DNA from: Enchytraeus crypticus
Lineage: Eukaryota > Annelida > Clitellata > Enchytraeida > Enchytraeidae
DNA: 64,000 bases
Assembly (NCBI GenBank): GCA_905160935.1
Contig: CAJHZI010000804.1
Location: forward strand, 66,001 to 130,000
Reading direction: 5' to 3'
A model generated the notes under the pieces. It was not told the DNA's origin and made no database searches. It saw only the letters and a list, made by a program, of their open reading frames with translations. Each line of letters begins with the position of its first letter. Positions within the stretch are counted from its first letter, which is position 1. A program made the position numbers and the translations under genes. Below, piece after piece: positions 21,301 to 33,450 of this stretch.

Positions 21301-22660
21301 GACTATAAGGAACTCGCGTAGCTGATGCTGCCTTCGGTCTCGCAAGTCGCCGTTGGAGCACAGCACAGGACGTTTGTTCGTTCCGTGACTGTAATATAAT
21401 GCCTTGAGCTGCACTAGTACACCAGAGATTGTATTTTTCAGAGGTGTGTGGGACTCCGATCTGTAGTTGTTGCGAGAATCTCTGTGATTAATCCTTAACT
21501 GATTTCAATATCGAAGTCAAGAAAGAGATTTCTAAATAAGCGTCTCACAAACTAATAGTAAATAAAAAAGCAATACAACTCAATATATTACCACTGCGAC
21601 ATAAAACTGAATATCAGATTTAAACACACAATCCCTGAAATATCAATAGGCTGAATTCTCTTCCCCGTATTTCACCAATATCATTCTCCAAGTATTCTAC
21701 CACAGGTGACGCTTGGTCATATTTGGTGATTGACCAATCAGATTCAATTACTCTGCAACTTGACCACTGCCTGGCCAAATAGCATAGAGCCTGTATGCAT
21801 GAATATAAAGTAAATTATTGCTATATTAGCAATAGATTAATTATATTGGTATAATTTTAAGTTCTCAATACTACCCCACGCCCTCTTTGGATAAGCTCTC
21901 TACTGCTCGAACATTAATATACAATCTTTTACGGATCTCACAAAAATAAGAAATATTCTTGTACCAAATATTTCTAAGTCCACTATTGACAAATTAAATA
22001 TTTAACTACACTCCAATACGTGAAAATATTTAGCACTAAATACAAAAAAATTATGGCGAGCAAAAATCGGAACCTTGACAATATAAATATTCAAATTAAG
22101 CAATTCGATTAAAATAGACACAAATAAACTCTAACGAACAATTAATTATAGTAATAAAATCAATCAACAAAAGAATTTAAAGTTCTCATCAGAACTTCAA
22201 AACTCACAATGATATAACAAATATCGATGTATTTGACCTCAGTTCTGCACTGACTTGATTCAATCACGAAGACGTCTGTAGGCCTACTGCACCTTCCAGG
22301 ATCATTACGTAACACTGACAAGTCTATCGCGGTATGCATAATGCACTATCAAATTATCAATGTCTTTGTCAATATATACAGAGTCTCTAATACGACCTCT
22401 TGGACAACAAGCACTTTGTCAACAACAAAACAATCAATATTTGCTATATTTCTTAACCATTAAACTTCCAAACTCCAAAATATTTTTAAAAGATTCTGGC
22501 TAATATTATGGTTATGGCTAGAGCTTTGGAGCCCTAATTGGAATATCTTCTCAAGATTCTAACAGCAATCCAGTCTGAAACAAATATTATAAAATGGATA
22601 ATTTTGCGACGATTGTTTCGTGCAGTAGTCAGCCGTGCCACATTGAGCAACGCAGCACTT
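21301..22660. other. Intergenic, unannotated
   Basis: No ORF above background. A 50-bp segment at 21308-21362 (GATGCTGCCTTCGGTCTCGC.. CGCCGTTGGAGCA) is repeated in inverted orientation at 24704-24762. The remainder is AT-rich single-copy-looking sequence. Confidence 0.4.
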
Positions 22661-22667
22661 TATTACA

Positions 22668-23500
22668 ACGCCCCAGGCGTTTGACGGCGAAGAATGCTCT
22701 GTAGAAAAACTGCAGAACGTGTTGGAGGATGAGAGTGGTAGTGAATCGGATGTCTCAGATGCAGCTAGTGATAAATCGAACTCGGATATTGAACTAGATT
22801 CTGATTTCAGTTACGAAGATTCTGAGGTTGAAAACAGCGGTAGGCCTAATGATACTAATACTGGTGGCGATGATGATGATAATGTTGATTATGATAATGC
22901 TGTTGAAACTCGTTCAAGGGGACTGCAGTGATAACACCACATTTGTGCACAGCTAGGACGGTACGCCTTGGATCATTACAGATCAAACAATCTGCGGCAG
23001 ATGTCAGAAGCAGAATATTTTGAAATCAAAGCCAGGAGTCACGGCGTACTCACGCGTCGTATCAACTATACAAGAAGACATTCATTATTGGCACTATGAG
23101 ATTAAATCGCATGGATATCCCACCAGCCGCAAGCAAGATGAATTTACATGATTTAGTTTTCTATCAGATTGGATCAGTGAATTTGGTTCGCTATCAGGCA
23201 AGAGCTACTAAAGTGTAGCAGTCCTCTCAACAATGAACACTAGTACAGTGCGATAGGCTGAAGGAAAAAAGGCGGAATCCATCCTGTACTAGAACAAGAA
23301 CAAGTATGGCATAGATATGCAGGACTCCATGTGTAGACAGATTTCATCCTAAACCGGGATGCCGAAGGTGGCCGCTACAGTCTTTCAACAGTCTTGACTT
23401 AGCAGGGGTCAATGCGCACGTTATCTACAAGAAAAAACTGGCTGCAGAATTTCTAGACGCAAGTTTCTCTTTCATCTGGGTAAGGATCTGACTGAATATT
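22668..23500 (+). pseudogene. Decayed piggyBac transposase
   Basis: Starts with the acidic N-terminal domain typical of piggyBac transposases (LEDESGSESDVSDAASDKS..., open 22668-22931). The frame then breaks. Later pieces match conserved downstream regions: IGTMRLNRMDIPPAAS and DLVFYQIGSVNLVRYQARAT near 23090-23215 (usual form GT.R.NR.G.P), and the C-terminal RRWPLQSF.SLDLAGVNAHVIYK near 23360-23435. The catalytic centre with its aspartates is not recognisable, and several stops intervene. Clearly non-functional, but the family assignment is firm. Confidence 0.75.
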
Positions 23501-24404
23501 AAATAAATTCAAAGATAGGCCTACCTAATAAATCTACCAAACCCGACCTACGTGAAGATTGGAAAGAGGATTGCATGCGCGTGTGCGGTTTGTGCTCTGT
23601 GAACATCTGCTATATTTGTGACAGTGGAGGTTCCAAGTGAGCATCGTGATTCGTGGAGAACTATGGGTGTAGCCCTATGGGTCAATGATGATTGAGAGTC
23701 AAAACACGGAATTTTATTATTTTTGTAAAAAATCATAGACAATAATTAATAAAACATTACATTGGTTATAAACATTACGTTGAATTGTGGCCCGACTACT
23801 CAAGGTCATCAATTTTAAGCAGGCGGTAAACTTTACTTATTATTATTAGGTATATTATTAATTAATTTATTATCATGATTATTATTATTATTATTACTAT
23901 TATTGTATTGTATATTTCACATTTTAATATGGACTTTTCAAAAGTAGGCTATTATAAAGACTGAAGTTGATGTCATTGAGATAATCACAGTCAAAAATGG
24001 ACTATACGACAAGCGTTCCACAATCAACAGTTTGATGGAATAACCAACCTAGAGATTTTGAGGATATTTTTATCCACTCGTAAAGCCGCACTACCTGTTG
24101 TACTAGTACTAGGGGCAGCAACAGTAGAACACTATCAGTGCCATTTCAGATGATCCACACAGCTCCAGTGCGTACAGTAGTGACGAATTCTGCAGATATA
24201 AAATCATAGTCACCACAAATGTTAAACATAGAAATGTACAATGATCATACGACATGCATTTCCGAAAACCTAACATCGTTTGTTACAAAATATGGATAAG
24301 TTTGTTAATCTTTTTTCCACATTTGTTTGTGATTTCAGTTCAGAGACTAGAGCAAATTATGAGTCAAAATGACTCCTCTGGCAGTTCTCCGTTTGACTAG
24401 GGTC
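23501..24404. other. Intergenic, unannotated
   Basis: ATT-type simple repeat at 23830-23920; otherwise nothing recognised. Confidence 0.4.
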
Positions 24405-24690
24405 TAGATACTAGTGGATCTTTGCCACTGCTCTCTGTCTTATACCGTGTCAAAATCTCTTCCATTCGTTTGACAAAATTTTGTAGCAATTTTTGGAGCC
24501 TAGTCGCCCTCCAACCGAAGGCCATTTTTGACACTGGTTTGGATCTTAGTAGCCTACCTTAGTTGCTTTTCTACGTCTGGTACGGTCACCGGTTGGTTGG
24601 CTATTATTCAAACAACTCCAACGAAACATATCAATCATAAATTCAGTAACAATCTTTGTAGCATCATCATGATGAAGTAGATGTCAATCA
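24405..24690 (+). repeat. Dispersed repeat R2, copy 2
   Basis: Matches 12593-12905 over its whole length. It ends at GATGAAGTAGATGTCAATC, where the other copy reads GATGAAGTTGCCGTCAATC. Confidence 0.75.
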
Positions 24691-24703
24691 CCGAACAAAC
24701 GTC

Positions 24704-24762
24704 CTCTACTGCTCTCCAACGGCGAGTTTCTAGACCGAAGGCAGCATCAGTGACGAGATTTC
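24704..24762 (-). repeat. Inverted partner of 21308-21362
   Basis: CTCTCCAACGGCGAG..CTAGACCGAAGGCAGCATCAG is the reverse complement of the segment at 21308-21362 with a few differences. The two copies bracket the piggyBac remnant and repeat R2. Confidence 0.6.
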
Positions 24763-25693
24763 TTATACATATGCCATGCAGTGCTAGAAAAGTACATTTG
24801 TTTGGCAAACAAAATTGTAAGGTAAAATTGTTTTTAATTCTTTTCTTGAAACTAATTGTTAAAAGAAAAATAAAAAGTTGTTTTTATATCTAGTCCTATG
24901 TACGTTTTAGCCTACCGGTAGGCTACAACTTTTTCAAAAAATACATAATTAATAGAGAGCTCCATTAGCCAATCCCTAGACCAGTTCTGTAATATTTTTA
25001 TATCATACTTTAAAATCTAAGCATCTTCAATGTTGTTTACTATCTTTGCTACTTTAGAATCATCTACAAATGTACTAAATTTAGATACAATATCTATGTC
25101 AATGTCATTGATGTAAACTAAAAAAAAACAGAGGTCCTAAAACAGAGCCCTGTGGCACATCACTCTTCACTGCTGCCCATTCCGAGAACTCGTCTTCGTC
25201 ACACACACCATTTGTTTTTTATTGCTTAACCAATTACCTATCCACTTTAAAAGTTTTCCCCATTATTCCATGTGCTTCCAGCTTACTAAGTAATCTTTTA
25301 TGTGGAACTTTATCGAACGCTTTCGCAAAGTCTAAATATAAGATATCAATGCTATTTTTATTTTCTACTTCCTTTGTAGTATATTCTTTAAAAATCTAGC
25401 AAATTAGTAAAGCAAGAACGCCCACTAATAAAACCATGCTGACTATTTCTAATTAAGAACTTTATATTTTTCCAAGAAACTAATTATTTTATCCTTAATA
25501 ATGCTTTCAAATGTCTTACCGATTATACTTGTTAAGCTTATAGGCCTATAATTTTCTGCTTTATCCCTATTCCCCTTTTTATGCAATGGTACAACATTAG
25601 CATTCTTAAAATCTTGAGGAACCACCCCTGTTTTCATTGAAGCTTTTAGTAGGCTTAATAGAGCTGGTGCTAATGCATCTCTAAACTCCGAAA

Positions 25694-26805
25694 CAGGGGC
25701 GGATCCAGGAATTTTTTAAGGGGGGCCCGAAATTTTTTTAGAGTCATTTTTTTGCTTACGCCTCGCCTTTTTCGGAACATGTGTCGTAACCAGACAAATT
25801 TCTGTGGGGGGGCTCAAAATTTGTTCACTACTGAATTCGGCTCGTAGAGTGACTGTATCCCCGTAACTTACCCCCACCCGCTTATACCTGTACTAAATTC
25901 AGGGGAATATCTAAAATCCTACATTTGTTTTAGAAAAAGTAGCTTAATTTTGTCACCTCTGAAGAAACTCTGAAGATCTCGATGAATTGCAAAAGTGACC
26001 TAATTTTGGTGGTGGTTGGGGGGGCTTAACCCCTCCCACCCAAGGCTGTTTGCACCTCTGCTACCGTACTGAGTTCACATTTTTTACTTGCACCCTTTTT
26101 CCTCCAATGCATAGGTTCAGGTGAAAATTGAGAGCTAGTGAAACGGTCAACATTTTTTGAACCCCCTTCCATTATACAGGGCTCTTAGTATATCCTAGAA
26201 AAAATTGAGCTATTGGAAATGAGTTCCCTGTCGTACTCCCCACCCCCCTCCTTGGACCCCCTAACCACTGCCACCTCTGAAGAAACTCTGAAGATCTCGA
26301 TGAATTGCAAAAGTGACCTAATTTTGGTGGTGGTTGGGGGGGCTTAACCCCTCCCACCCAAGGCTGTTTGCACCTCTGCTACCGTACTGAGTTCACATTT
26401 TTTACTTGCACCCTTTTTCCTCCAATGCATAGGTTCAGGTGAAAATTGAGAGCTAGTGAAACGGTCAACATTTTTTGAACCCCCTTCCATTATACAGGGC
26501 TCTTAGTATATCCTAGAAAAAATTGAGCTATTGGAAATGAGTTCCCTGTCGTACTCCCCACCCCCCTCCTTGGACCCCCTAACCACTGCCATTAGTAACA
26601 TACATTATTTACACATCGCCTTACTAACAATGAAACTATACCCTGTCATACCCTCCACCCCGGGCCCCCCCCAACCACTGCCATTACTAACATTTTTACA
26701 CATCGAAATTGCCTTAGAAACAATGGAAATATAGTTTAAAATTTTTTATCGTCGGACCTAAGGGGGGGGCGGGCCCCCTGCCCCCCCTGGATCCGCCACT
26801 GCTCC
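25694..26805. mobile_element. Non-autonomous hAT-like DNA transposon nested in the LINE
   Basis: Ends are 16-bp inverted repeats: left CAGGGGCGGATCCAGG, right CCTGGATCCGCCACTG (reverse complement CAGTGGCGGATCCAGG). The LINE flanks show a probable 8-bp target duplication, TCCGAAAC on the left and TCCAAAAC on the right with one mismatch; 8 bp is the hAT hallmark. There is no transposase. G- and C-homopolymer stretches (GGGGGG/CCCCCC) lie near both ends. It contains an exact tandem duplication (25954-26589). A similar end lies at 31062-31080. Confidence 0.75.
25954..26589. repeat. Exact 318-bp tandem duplication
   Basis: Unit 1 is 25954-26271 and unit 2 is 26272-26589. Both begin CACCTCTGAAGAAACTC and run through GGGGGGGCTTAACCCCTCC to CCCCTAACCACTGC with no difference seen by eye. 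Either a very recent duplication or an assembly artefact. Confidence 0.9.
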
Positions 26806-27809
26806 AAAACCAGTTTTACATGAATCTCATCGGGACCTTGACTTTTATTGACATTTAAGGAATTTAATTTATTTATGACATCATCAATATCAAACTTAAT
26901 ATTATGTAAGGAGAATTCAAAGTTACCTTTGAAGATTCTAGCCGGTACTGGCATATTAACTAAATCTTGTTCCACAAATACAGACGAAAAATATTTATTA
27001 AAATAGTTTGCAGTATCTTATTATCTTCTATAATGTTGTCATATTCATCTCTTAAAGGACTAATCTTTTTAATAACCTTTTGTTAGCATTAGCATAGGCA
27101 AAAAAACTCTTTGCATCATTCTTTATATTGCGAGCTAGCTTTTTTCAAATTCTGACTTGGCTTTTCTATTATCCGCAACCGATTTATTAATTATTATTCC
27201 GCAACCGATTTCTAGTATTTCATTTTTGTTTGTTTTTTATGATCCTATGTTTATGTGTGTATGTGTGTGTATATATTTATATGTGATGCATCTTGATCCT
27301 GTCTGTTTTTGACGAATAAAGAAATGAATATATATTTATTAAGCTTTTTCTTATATTCACAGTACAATGATTCTTCATTATTACTATTTTTATAATTCTT
27401 CTAAGCATCTTTTTTGGCTTTTCTTTTTCTTCTTACCTTTTTAGTAGCCCACTTGCATCTGTCTGTATTTTTGGCATTTAATTTAATAAACTCATCACGA
27501 ATCACCCTGAGACCTGTGTTAATATTATTCCATAAGCCCTCTACGTCATCGTTATTATCATTATGACTTAAAACCAGAAATAAATTTCTATGCTGTATAT
27601 TTCTTTTAATTTCTTCATAATTTACTTTAAAATAATAAAATTTTTGGACTTTCCTAAAGAGATCCAACTGCACTGAATTACAAAGTTAATGGTTAGATGA
27701 TCACTTGTCTCAAAAAGTTCGCCTATAAGTACATCCTTAATTATTTCTTCAGAGCACAAAAACAAGATCAAGGAAATTTTTGCCTCTAGTAGGCTTATTA
27801 CAATACTGA

Positions 27810-27905
27810 TCTAAAAATAATAATAATAATAATAATAATAATAAAGGTTTAACGTCCATTTCCTCATACAAGGATGATGTCAGGGACGTCCCCCCATCAC
27901 ATGCC
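27810..27905 (-). mobile_element. LINE/SINE 3'-tail insertion
   Basis: (AAT)n followed by AAAGGTTTAACGTCCATTTC, TCATACAAGGATGATGTCAG and GGACGTCC. It also contains a small hairpin, CATCACATG..CATGTGATG. A 3'-end-only insertion of the CR1-like family that also ends at 13310 and 52100. Confidence 0.7.
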
Positions 27906-28440
27906 ATTACATGTGATGGGGGAATTACATTATTTATACATTTTTATAAATAAGTGAGATTCATCTATGTTTTCTCTATTTCCCCAGTCCAATTCAGGAT
28001 AGTTAAAATCACCCATTACTACAACCTTTTTATCATACAATTTATCAAACACACTAAACATAGCCTCGGCATTAGTTTTTGAACTATCTGAGGCTCTAAA
28101 CCATAGAATAAAGAATTACTAAATTCTAAAATTATAATTCTATATCGTTGCTCTAAACAGAACACCAATAACAAGATTAATGTTCTTACACTTGATATTA
28201 CACCAAACACTTTCTTTAAAGTTAGAAACACAGAAATCATTAACTTGACTTGGGTTCAATTCATTTTTATATACAGCAAAACGCCCCAACCTCGTTTCTT
28301 GACTAAATCATTTCGGTCACATCTAAATACACTGTATCCACTAAAACTAATTTCACTATCACTAATATCATCAGACAACCATGACACTGATTCCCAAAAT
28401 ATCTGTATTTTCATCTTTAATCAACAACTCTAGTTATATA

Positions 28441-30300
28441 CTACATGAAATATATGAAGCCTAATTATAGATAGTGAATGAAAGAGAGCAGTATGTCAGT
28501 ACTACAAGAATACGTACCTTGGATCTGCCACTAGGCAAAAAATTGAACACTAGAAAGAGATGGTACATGAAATAAAAATGAAAGCAAAATTAGTGGAATA
28601 TCTACTTGGGAATACTCCAGTTTTGTTTACTCAGCAGCAGAGATTCCGTTAACTTCGCAAGCTGTGGAAGGAGAGATAACAAATAATTTTGGGAACGTTT
28701 AACCACCACCCAGAAACGAACCTGCTTTCTCTTAGATTTTCTTCTCGATCTACTCTCCTACAACAGACCTCAATTAAATTGTGATACATAGCATATTTTA
28801 TAAATACAATTTACAACGCCTTTACTCATGCAATTGATAAGAGAGTTAAAAGTTTATAAGTATTAAATTTCATCTTAATTGACCAATTTAAAATGGGGAA
28901 AGGGAAGGTATAAGGAAGCAATTTTACCTGAAGGGGGAAGGGGCGAGTAACAGGAGTAAGTGAGGTGGAGTGGTCGATCTAGGGAAGTGGCGGGGACAAT
29001 TAAAATGGTGTTGACTTTTTGAACCTTTATATTCCAATTTATTTATGATTGTTAATTAATATTTTGGCACAGCCCAAGAAAAAACGACCTCTCTATTGGA
29101 TTTGGCCAGTTTGTACAGTGTATTGATTAATCAATCTTGCAAGAATTCCTCCTCCATATCTATTTCAGTAACTACGACAAAAACATTTGAAGAGATATGG
29201 ACGTCATGTGCAGGCATATTTCCCATCATCTTTTAAAAATCGTTATAATTGTACTTTTTCCCTTATTTTCCCATAGCATTGAATCTTCAGTTTTTATTTT
29301 AACACTAAATCTAATATCTAGTTAATATTAGATGAAATTTCAGCGCAATATCAACTTCGGGCTTTCTACTTTCATCTTCATTGGAAACATCATCCCCATT
29401 TTACTGGATAATCTTTCATCACCAGAAGACTGTAAGCCTATATCCGCATTAATAATAGAATACATATCAGCCTTGATACTGACTGTCTCCTCCCTTCCAT
29501 ATCTTTCTCAACTGTATCGGAATTCGTATTAATTTATATCGTGGTCAAGTCCTCCTGATCTGATGGCTCCACATCCGAGTCCTTCGTTGCATTAGTCTCT
29601 AATCGTTTAACCGTAGGCTACTCTTTCTATTTATTTTATTTAAATTTACACTTATTTTGTTATTTCTCGTTTCTTCATTGCTCATCATTCTATCTGCAAC
29701 TTTATCAGCTTTATTGCTGTTCAATCTAACACCATAGAGTTTGTTTTGCTTGTCCCAAAGTTTATGTTCTATCTTCTTGAACTCTTCAAAAGTGACAATA
29801 GGTAAACTAGCCAGAATATGGTTCAATTGGTCGTCAAGCTCAGATCGTGCTCCATTGCATTGCATACCGAATTTATTGCATTGCATACCGAATTTTGGAC
29901 CTAATTTCATTCATTCCAGCGGACTTATAATTAGAAGTAGCTCTAGTAAGTTTGGTATTGTCAAACAACTTATTTATACTGTCGTCCATCCTCTTTGGGA
30001 TTGTGGACCAATTTCTTTGATTGCGTTTTATCGATAAGTATTTATGGCAATAAAATACGAATTTGCTAAAATTGGGATTATCTGATTTGAAGTCTCCTTG
30101 ATGGTTTGTGTTAGCGCTCTACTAAACTTGAGATTCCTAGTGTTGTCCTCTATACACACAAGTGTAACTCTGGAGCAACTAATTTCAGGCACCACCCTAC
30201 TTTGGATTGTTTCATGTGACTCACTGCCCAGTTCGTGTAGTGGCTCGAAACTATTTTTAGTTGGTATCATATACTGGTGGTGATGGTCCCCAGTATTTTG
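28441..30300 (-). other. Possible LINE 5' / ORF1-like remnant plus repeat R4
   Basis: Minus-strand open segments 30270-30028 (SFEPLHELGSESHETIQSRV...) and 29910-29599 (ARSELDDQLNHILASLPIVT...) look like parts of one charged protein broken by frameshifts. They lie upstream of the LINE endonuclease in the same orientation, so ORF1 of that LINE is a possibility; no family motif is seen. The ends of the stretch (28780-29010 and 30420-30590) match 44730-45140 and 45350-45480, so this block is inserted in, or bracketed by, a separate dispersed repeat. Confidence 0.3.
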
Positions 30301-30734
30301 GTGAAATATAGCATTATTGTGGTTGTTTCTTTCCTATCGATTGGCATTAAAGGTATTGTTTCTGTAATTATACTCGGAATTAACATAGTATAATATATGC
30401 AATTAAAAAGATGCATATGGTATTCTAGAAAGGTATATATAGGCCTATATATATATATAGGCTCTAGAATTAAACGTGAGATAAATGTCCGTATCTTTTA
30501 CATCTCGTTGTGATGATCTGTATTGATACATGTATAGCTGTTATTTAACGACTGACGATCGAGTATGATCACGCCTTTTAAAATTAAATATTAATTAAAT
30601 AAACGCATCGGTAGGATTGCAGCACATCAAACTAAGAACTTTGATTAGGAGTACGAATTTATTTTAAAAGGAATTACGATTTTCTAGTATTATAGGCTAT
30701 GTTGACAATGTCTATTAAACTGAGTTCGAACGGA

Positions 30735-30830
30735 AGCCTATATGTGGTTTAGTGGTATAGATGCTAGACTTTACTGTAGGCCTAGATCATGTGGTTCGGG
30801 GTTCGATTCTGGCTCGAGTCACTTTTAGTT
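30735..30830 (+). mobile_element. tRNA-like sequence, possibly a SINE head
   Basis: Box A-like TGGTTTAGTGGTATAGA and box B-like GGTTCGATTC at plausible spacing (about 45 nt apart). The acceptor stem does not pair and the anticodon arm is overlong, so this is not called a functional tRNA. Confidence 0.4.
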
Positions 30831-32009
30831 TTGTAAAATTTTACGAAATTTTATTCGTTTCTTAGGAATATGGTACGTTAGGTTTAGGGTAAAGGGTAGG
30901 GGTTAGAGTCAGGGTCAGTTTTTATAAGTAGGCTACAATTAAAATTATTTTGTTTCCTAAAGTCTATAACAAATTCTCCCAAGCTCCTCAAGCTCCTCCC
31001 ATGTGCTACATCGAAACCACTGCTATAAATAAATTTAAAAATTCATGACGTTACCCAGTGGCGGATCCAGGGGGGGGGGGGCAGAAGAGCTGAAGACGCG
31101 TAGGTATCTACAGGAATGTGGAATTAGACCAGTAGGAAATAGTAGCAACCCGGGTTCTGGTGATTAGTTTTTGTGGCTAAAGATTCTTCAGCGAAGAACC
31201 ATAGAAACTATTAACCTAACCCTAACTCTAAACCTCCAAGAAAAGCAATAGATCGCTACTTTTCTCCGTAGGTCCATTTTCTCTAACTAGCAATTAATTA
31301 TAAAGGCCTATAAATCCAAAAACTTAAAAATAGTAGTCTAAAAATTATCAGAATTATATATGTGCATCTTTATATCTTCCCAGAGGATTGGAGCAGTAGC
31401 GGGTTGTGGTAATTTACCTGTTGTTTATAAGGGAAAGTACCCTTGAAAGTTAACTTGTAAGTTAGCCTAGCTAAACTGCAAACATGGCAAGAAGGTGTTT
31501 AGTGATTAATGGCTTTATTGGAAACTGCGGGTAGATGAGTTGAGTTTAATTCAATATAGTCATTTTTATAAAATTGTTGTGTAAATTGTGTCTATGTTGT
31601 TGCCGCTATTAGTAACATTTATGCTGCGGACTTTTGATCTCTGACATTTACGTTTTGTTTTACTTCATATAAGTTGAGCTCAGTAGCCTAAGTGATAGCA
31701 CATAGATTGGCGTTATAATTTAGTTAGTTACTATGAATGGCAATTTTTGACACATTTAAAACCTCTATTATTATTTCTTTAATTAATACATTTTTAAATT
31801 CATGGTGTAATGATCGTGTATTTGATATGGATCGTTGAGTATTCTAGGTCACAGGCTATAGTCTTATGTATTCAAGGTTTTAGAGTGGAGCTATTTTATG
31901 AATGGACGCGGGCTGTTGAATCTGGTTAGCAATAAATCATTAGTGTAGAGTGTTGGACTGATGTAGCGTGGCCGTCCGTTTCAAGGTAATATAGTCATTA
32001 ATCTATAAC
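30831..32009. other. Intergenic, unannotated
   Basis: At 31062-31080 CAGTGGCGGATCCAGG plus (G)n matches the terminal repeat of the transposon at 25694-26805, an isolated end or a short relative. No gene seen. Confidence 0.4.
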
Positions 32010-33450
32010 ACAGGAGATGAGCTCATCGTTCCAGTGTGTCATATTCTGAGGGAAGGTTTTCAGAGAGATTCAAGGGGGCTCAGGCTACTCCTCTGATAAA
32101 GAAGGAAGGACATGAGGTGAGTGATCCTACGAACTATCGGCCAATATCTAACCTCAACACCATCTCGAAAATTCTAGAGCGTGTTTGTCTAGCCACATGT
32201 TTCTGCAAAGGGTCATTTTAATCCACTGCAGTCAGCATACCGAAAACAGCATATCACTGAGACAGTTCTTCTAAAGATATCGGAATATCTCTACAGGGTT
32301 ATGGATGACAGACGATCTGCAGTATTTATTGGTCTGGACTTATCGGCAGCCTTCGATACAATAGAGCACGACATACTAGCGGAACGACTGAAAACTGTGT
32401 TTAGAATATCGATACGGCGCTTCAGTGGGTAGAAACTTATCTAAAGGATCGGGGCAGTATGTGGTTGCAGACGGAGAGCGAATATACTTCATCTCAGTGT
32501 ACGTTTGGGGATACCTTAGGGTTCGGTACTGGGACCTTTTTTGTTTTCAGTATATGTGTCGCCCATTTCCGATGTGACCTGGTCTTGTGGTGTGCAGTTC
32601 CACCAGTATGCTGACGATACACAGTTGCATTTGGAAATAAAATATGACAGAGATATCAAGCGACTGGAGACGTGCACTGTTACCGTGAGGAACTGGTTCA
32701 CGAGAAATGGCAAGTTACTGAAACCGGACAAGTCGGAGGCTCTTCTTGTTACTCTTAAACGAGAGGCTGTGAAACTTAAATGCGGCACCAGCGTACGTGT
32801 CACAGATTCAGGCATTGCTTTCTCAGTTCCGTTTAATAGTATAGGAGTAACCGTAGAACAGAACTTGTCAATGGATCGTCAAGTCAGCAATATTGTCAGG
32901 ACGAGCAATCGCAATATTCGTGTTCTTCGACATATACGACCCGTGCTCGAAAAAGACGTTGCCAACAGAGTGGCTTGAACATAGTCAGCCCAAGGCTTGA
33001 TTATTGCAACTCTCTTCTCTACGGCACATCAGCTTGCAAAATTCAAAAGCTACAGAGAGTGCAGAACAGCTTAGCACGCGTCGTTTCAGGTGCAAGGAGA
33101 CGGGATCATATCAGGCCTGTGTTGCGGGAGCTTCACTGGCTGTCAATCCCCCAGCGCATTGAATGCAGGGTTGCTTTGATCACACACAAGATACTCAGCA
33201 CAAATCAGCCAACATATCTCTGTGATCTTGTAAATGAATATGAACCAACTCGGAAACTGGGGTCACAAGGCCAGCGCTTATTCTCGAAACCTACTGGCCT
33301 TAGTCAGCTCTGGCATCAAGATCCTTCACATGGGCAGCTGAATCAACATGGAATAGACTAAATAGACTACCGGTATCGCTCCGAAACGAACTTGGAACAT
33401 TTTCCTTTAAATCTAAGCTTAAAAGATTTGTATTTCGTACAGTGAATTGA
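32010..33450 (+). pseudogene. CR1-like LINE reverse transcriptase, 5'-truncated, frameshifted
   Basis: Plus-strand frames in order: FKGAQATPLIKKEGHEVSDP and NYRPISNLNTISKILERV (32060-32185); GLDLSAAFDTIEHDI in the palm near 32333; GSVLGPFLFSVYVSP then QYADDTQLHLEIKYD (32525-32650); thumb residues GVTVEQNLSMDRQVSNIVR; and the C-terminal LDYCNSLLYGTS, LHWLSIPQRIECRVALITHK, ending SFKSKLKRFVFRTVN-stop near 33447. At least three frameshifts. No endonuclease remains. Confidence 0.82.

Larger units (their letters stand above)
25010..28440 (-). pseudogene. CR1-like LINE, endonuclease and reverse transcriptase, broken and with nested insertions
   Basis: Reading from 28440 downward on the minus strand: endonuclease pieces (MGDFNYPELDWGNREN near 28015-27960; LFETSDHLTINF near 27715-27690), a linker rich in lysine (27673-27401), then RT pieces. 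The RT pieces are NSLNVNKSQGPDEIHVK at about 26850-26800, MKTGVVPQDFKNANVVPLHK and GNRDKAENYRPISLTSIIGK at 25637-25449, and a degraded DVPQGSVLGP / FVDDSKVAKIV block near 25165-25040, where the usual YADD is altered to FVDD. It is interrupted by a DNA transposon (25694-26805), a tail-type repeat (27810-27905) and a short (TG)n-bearing insertion (about 27190-27330). Confidence 0.75.

Noticed and set aside
30735-30830. Candidate tRNA gene
   Set aside because: Box A and B are good but the acceptor arm is unpaired and the anticodon arm too long; retained only as a tRNA-like element.
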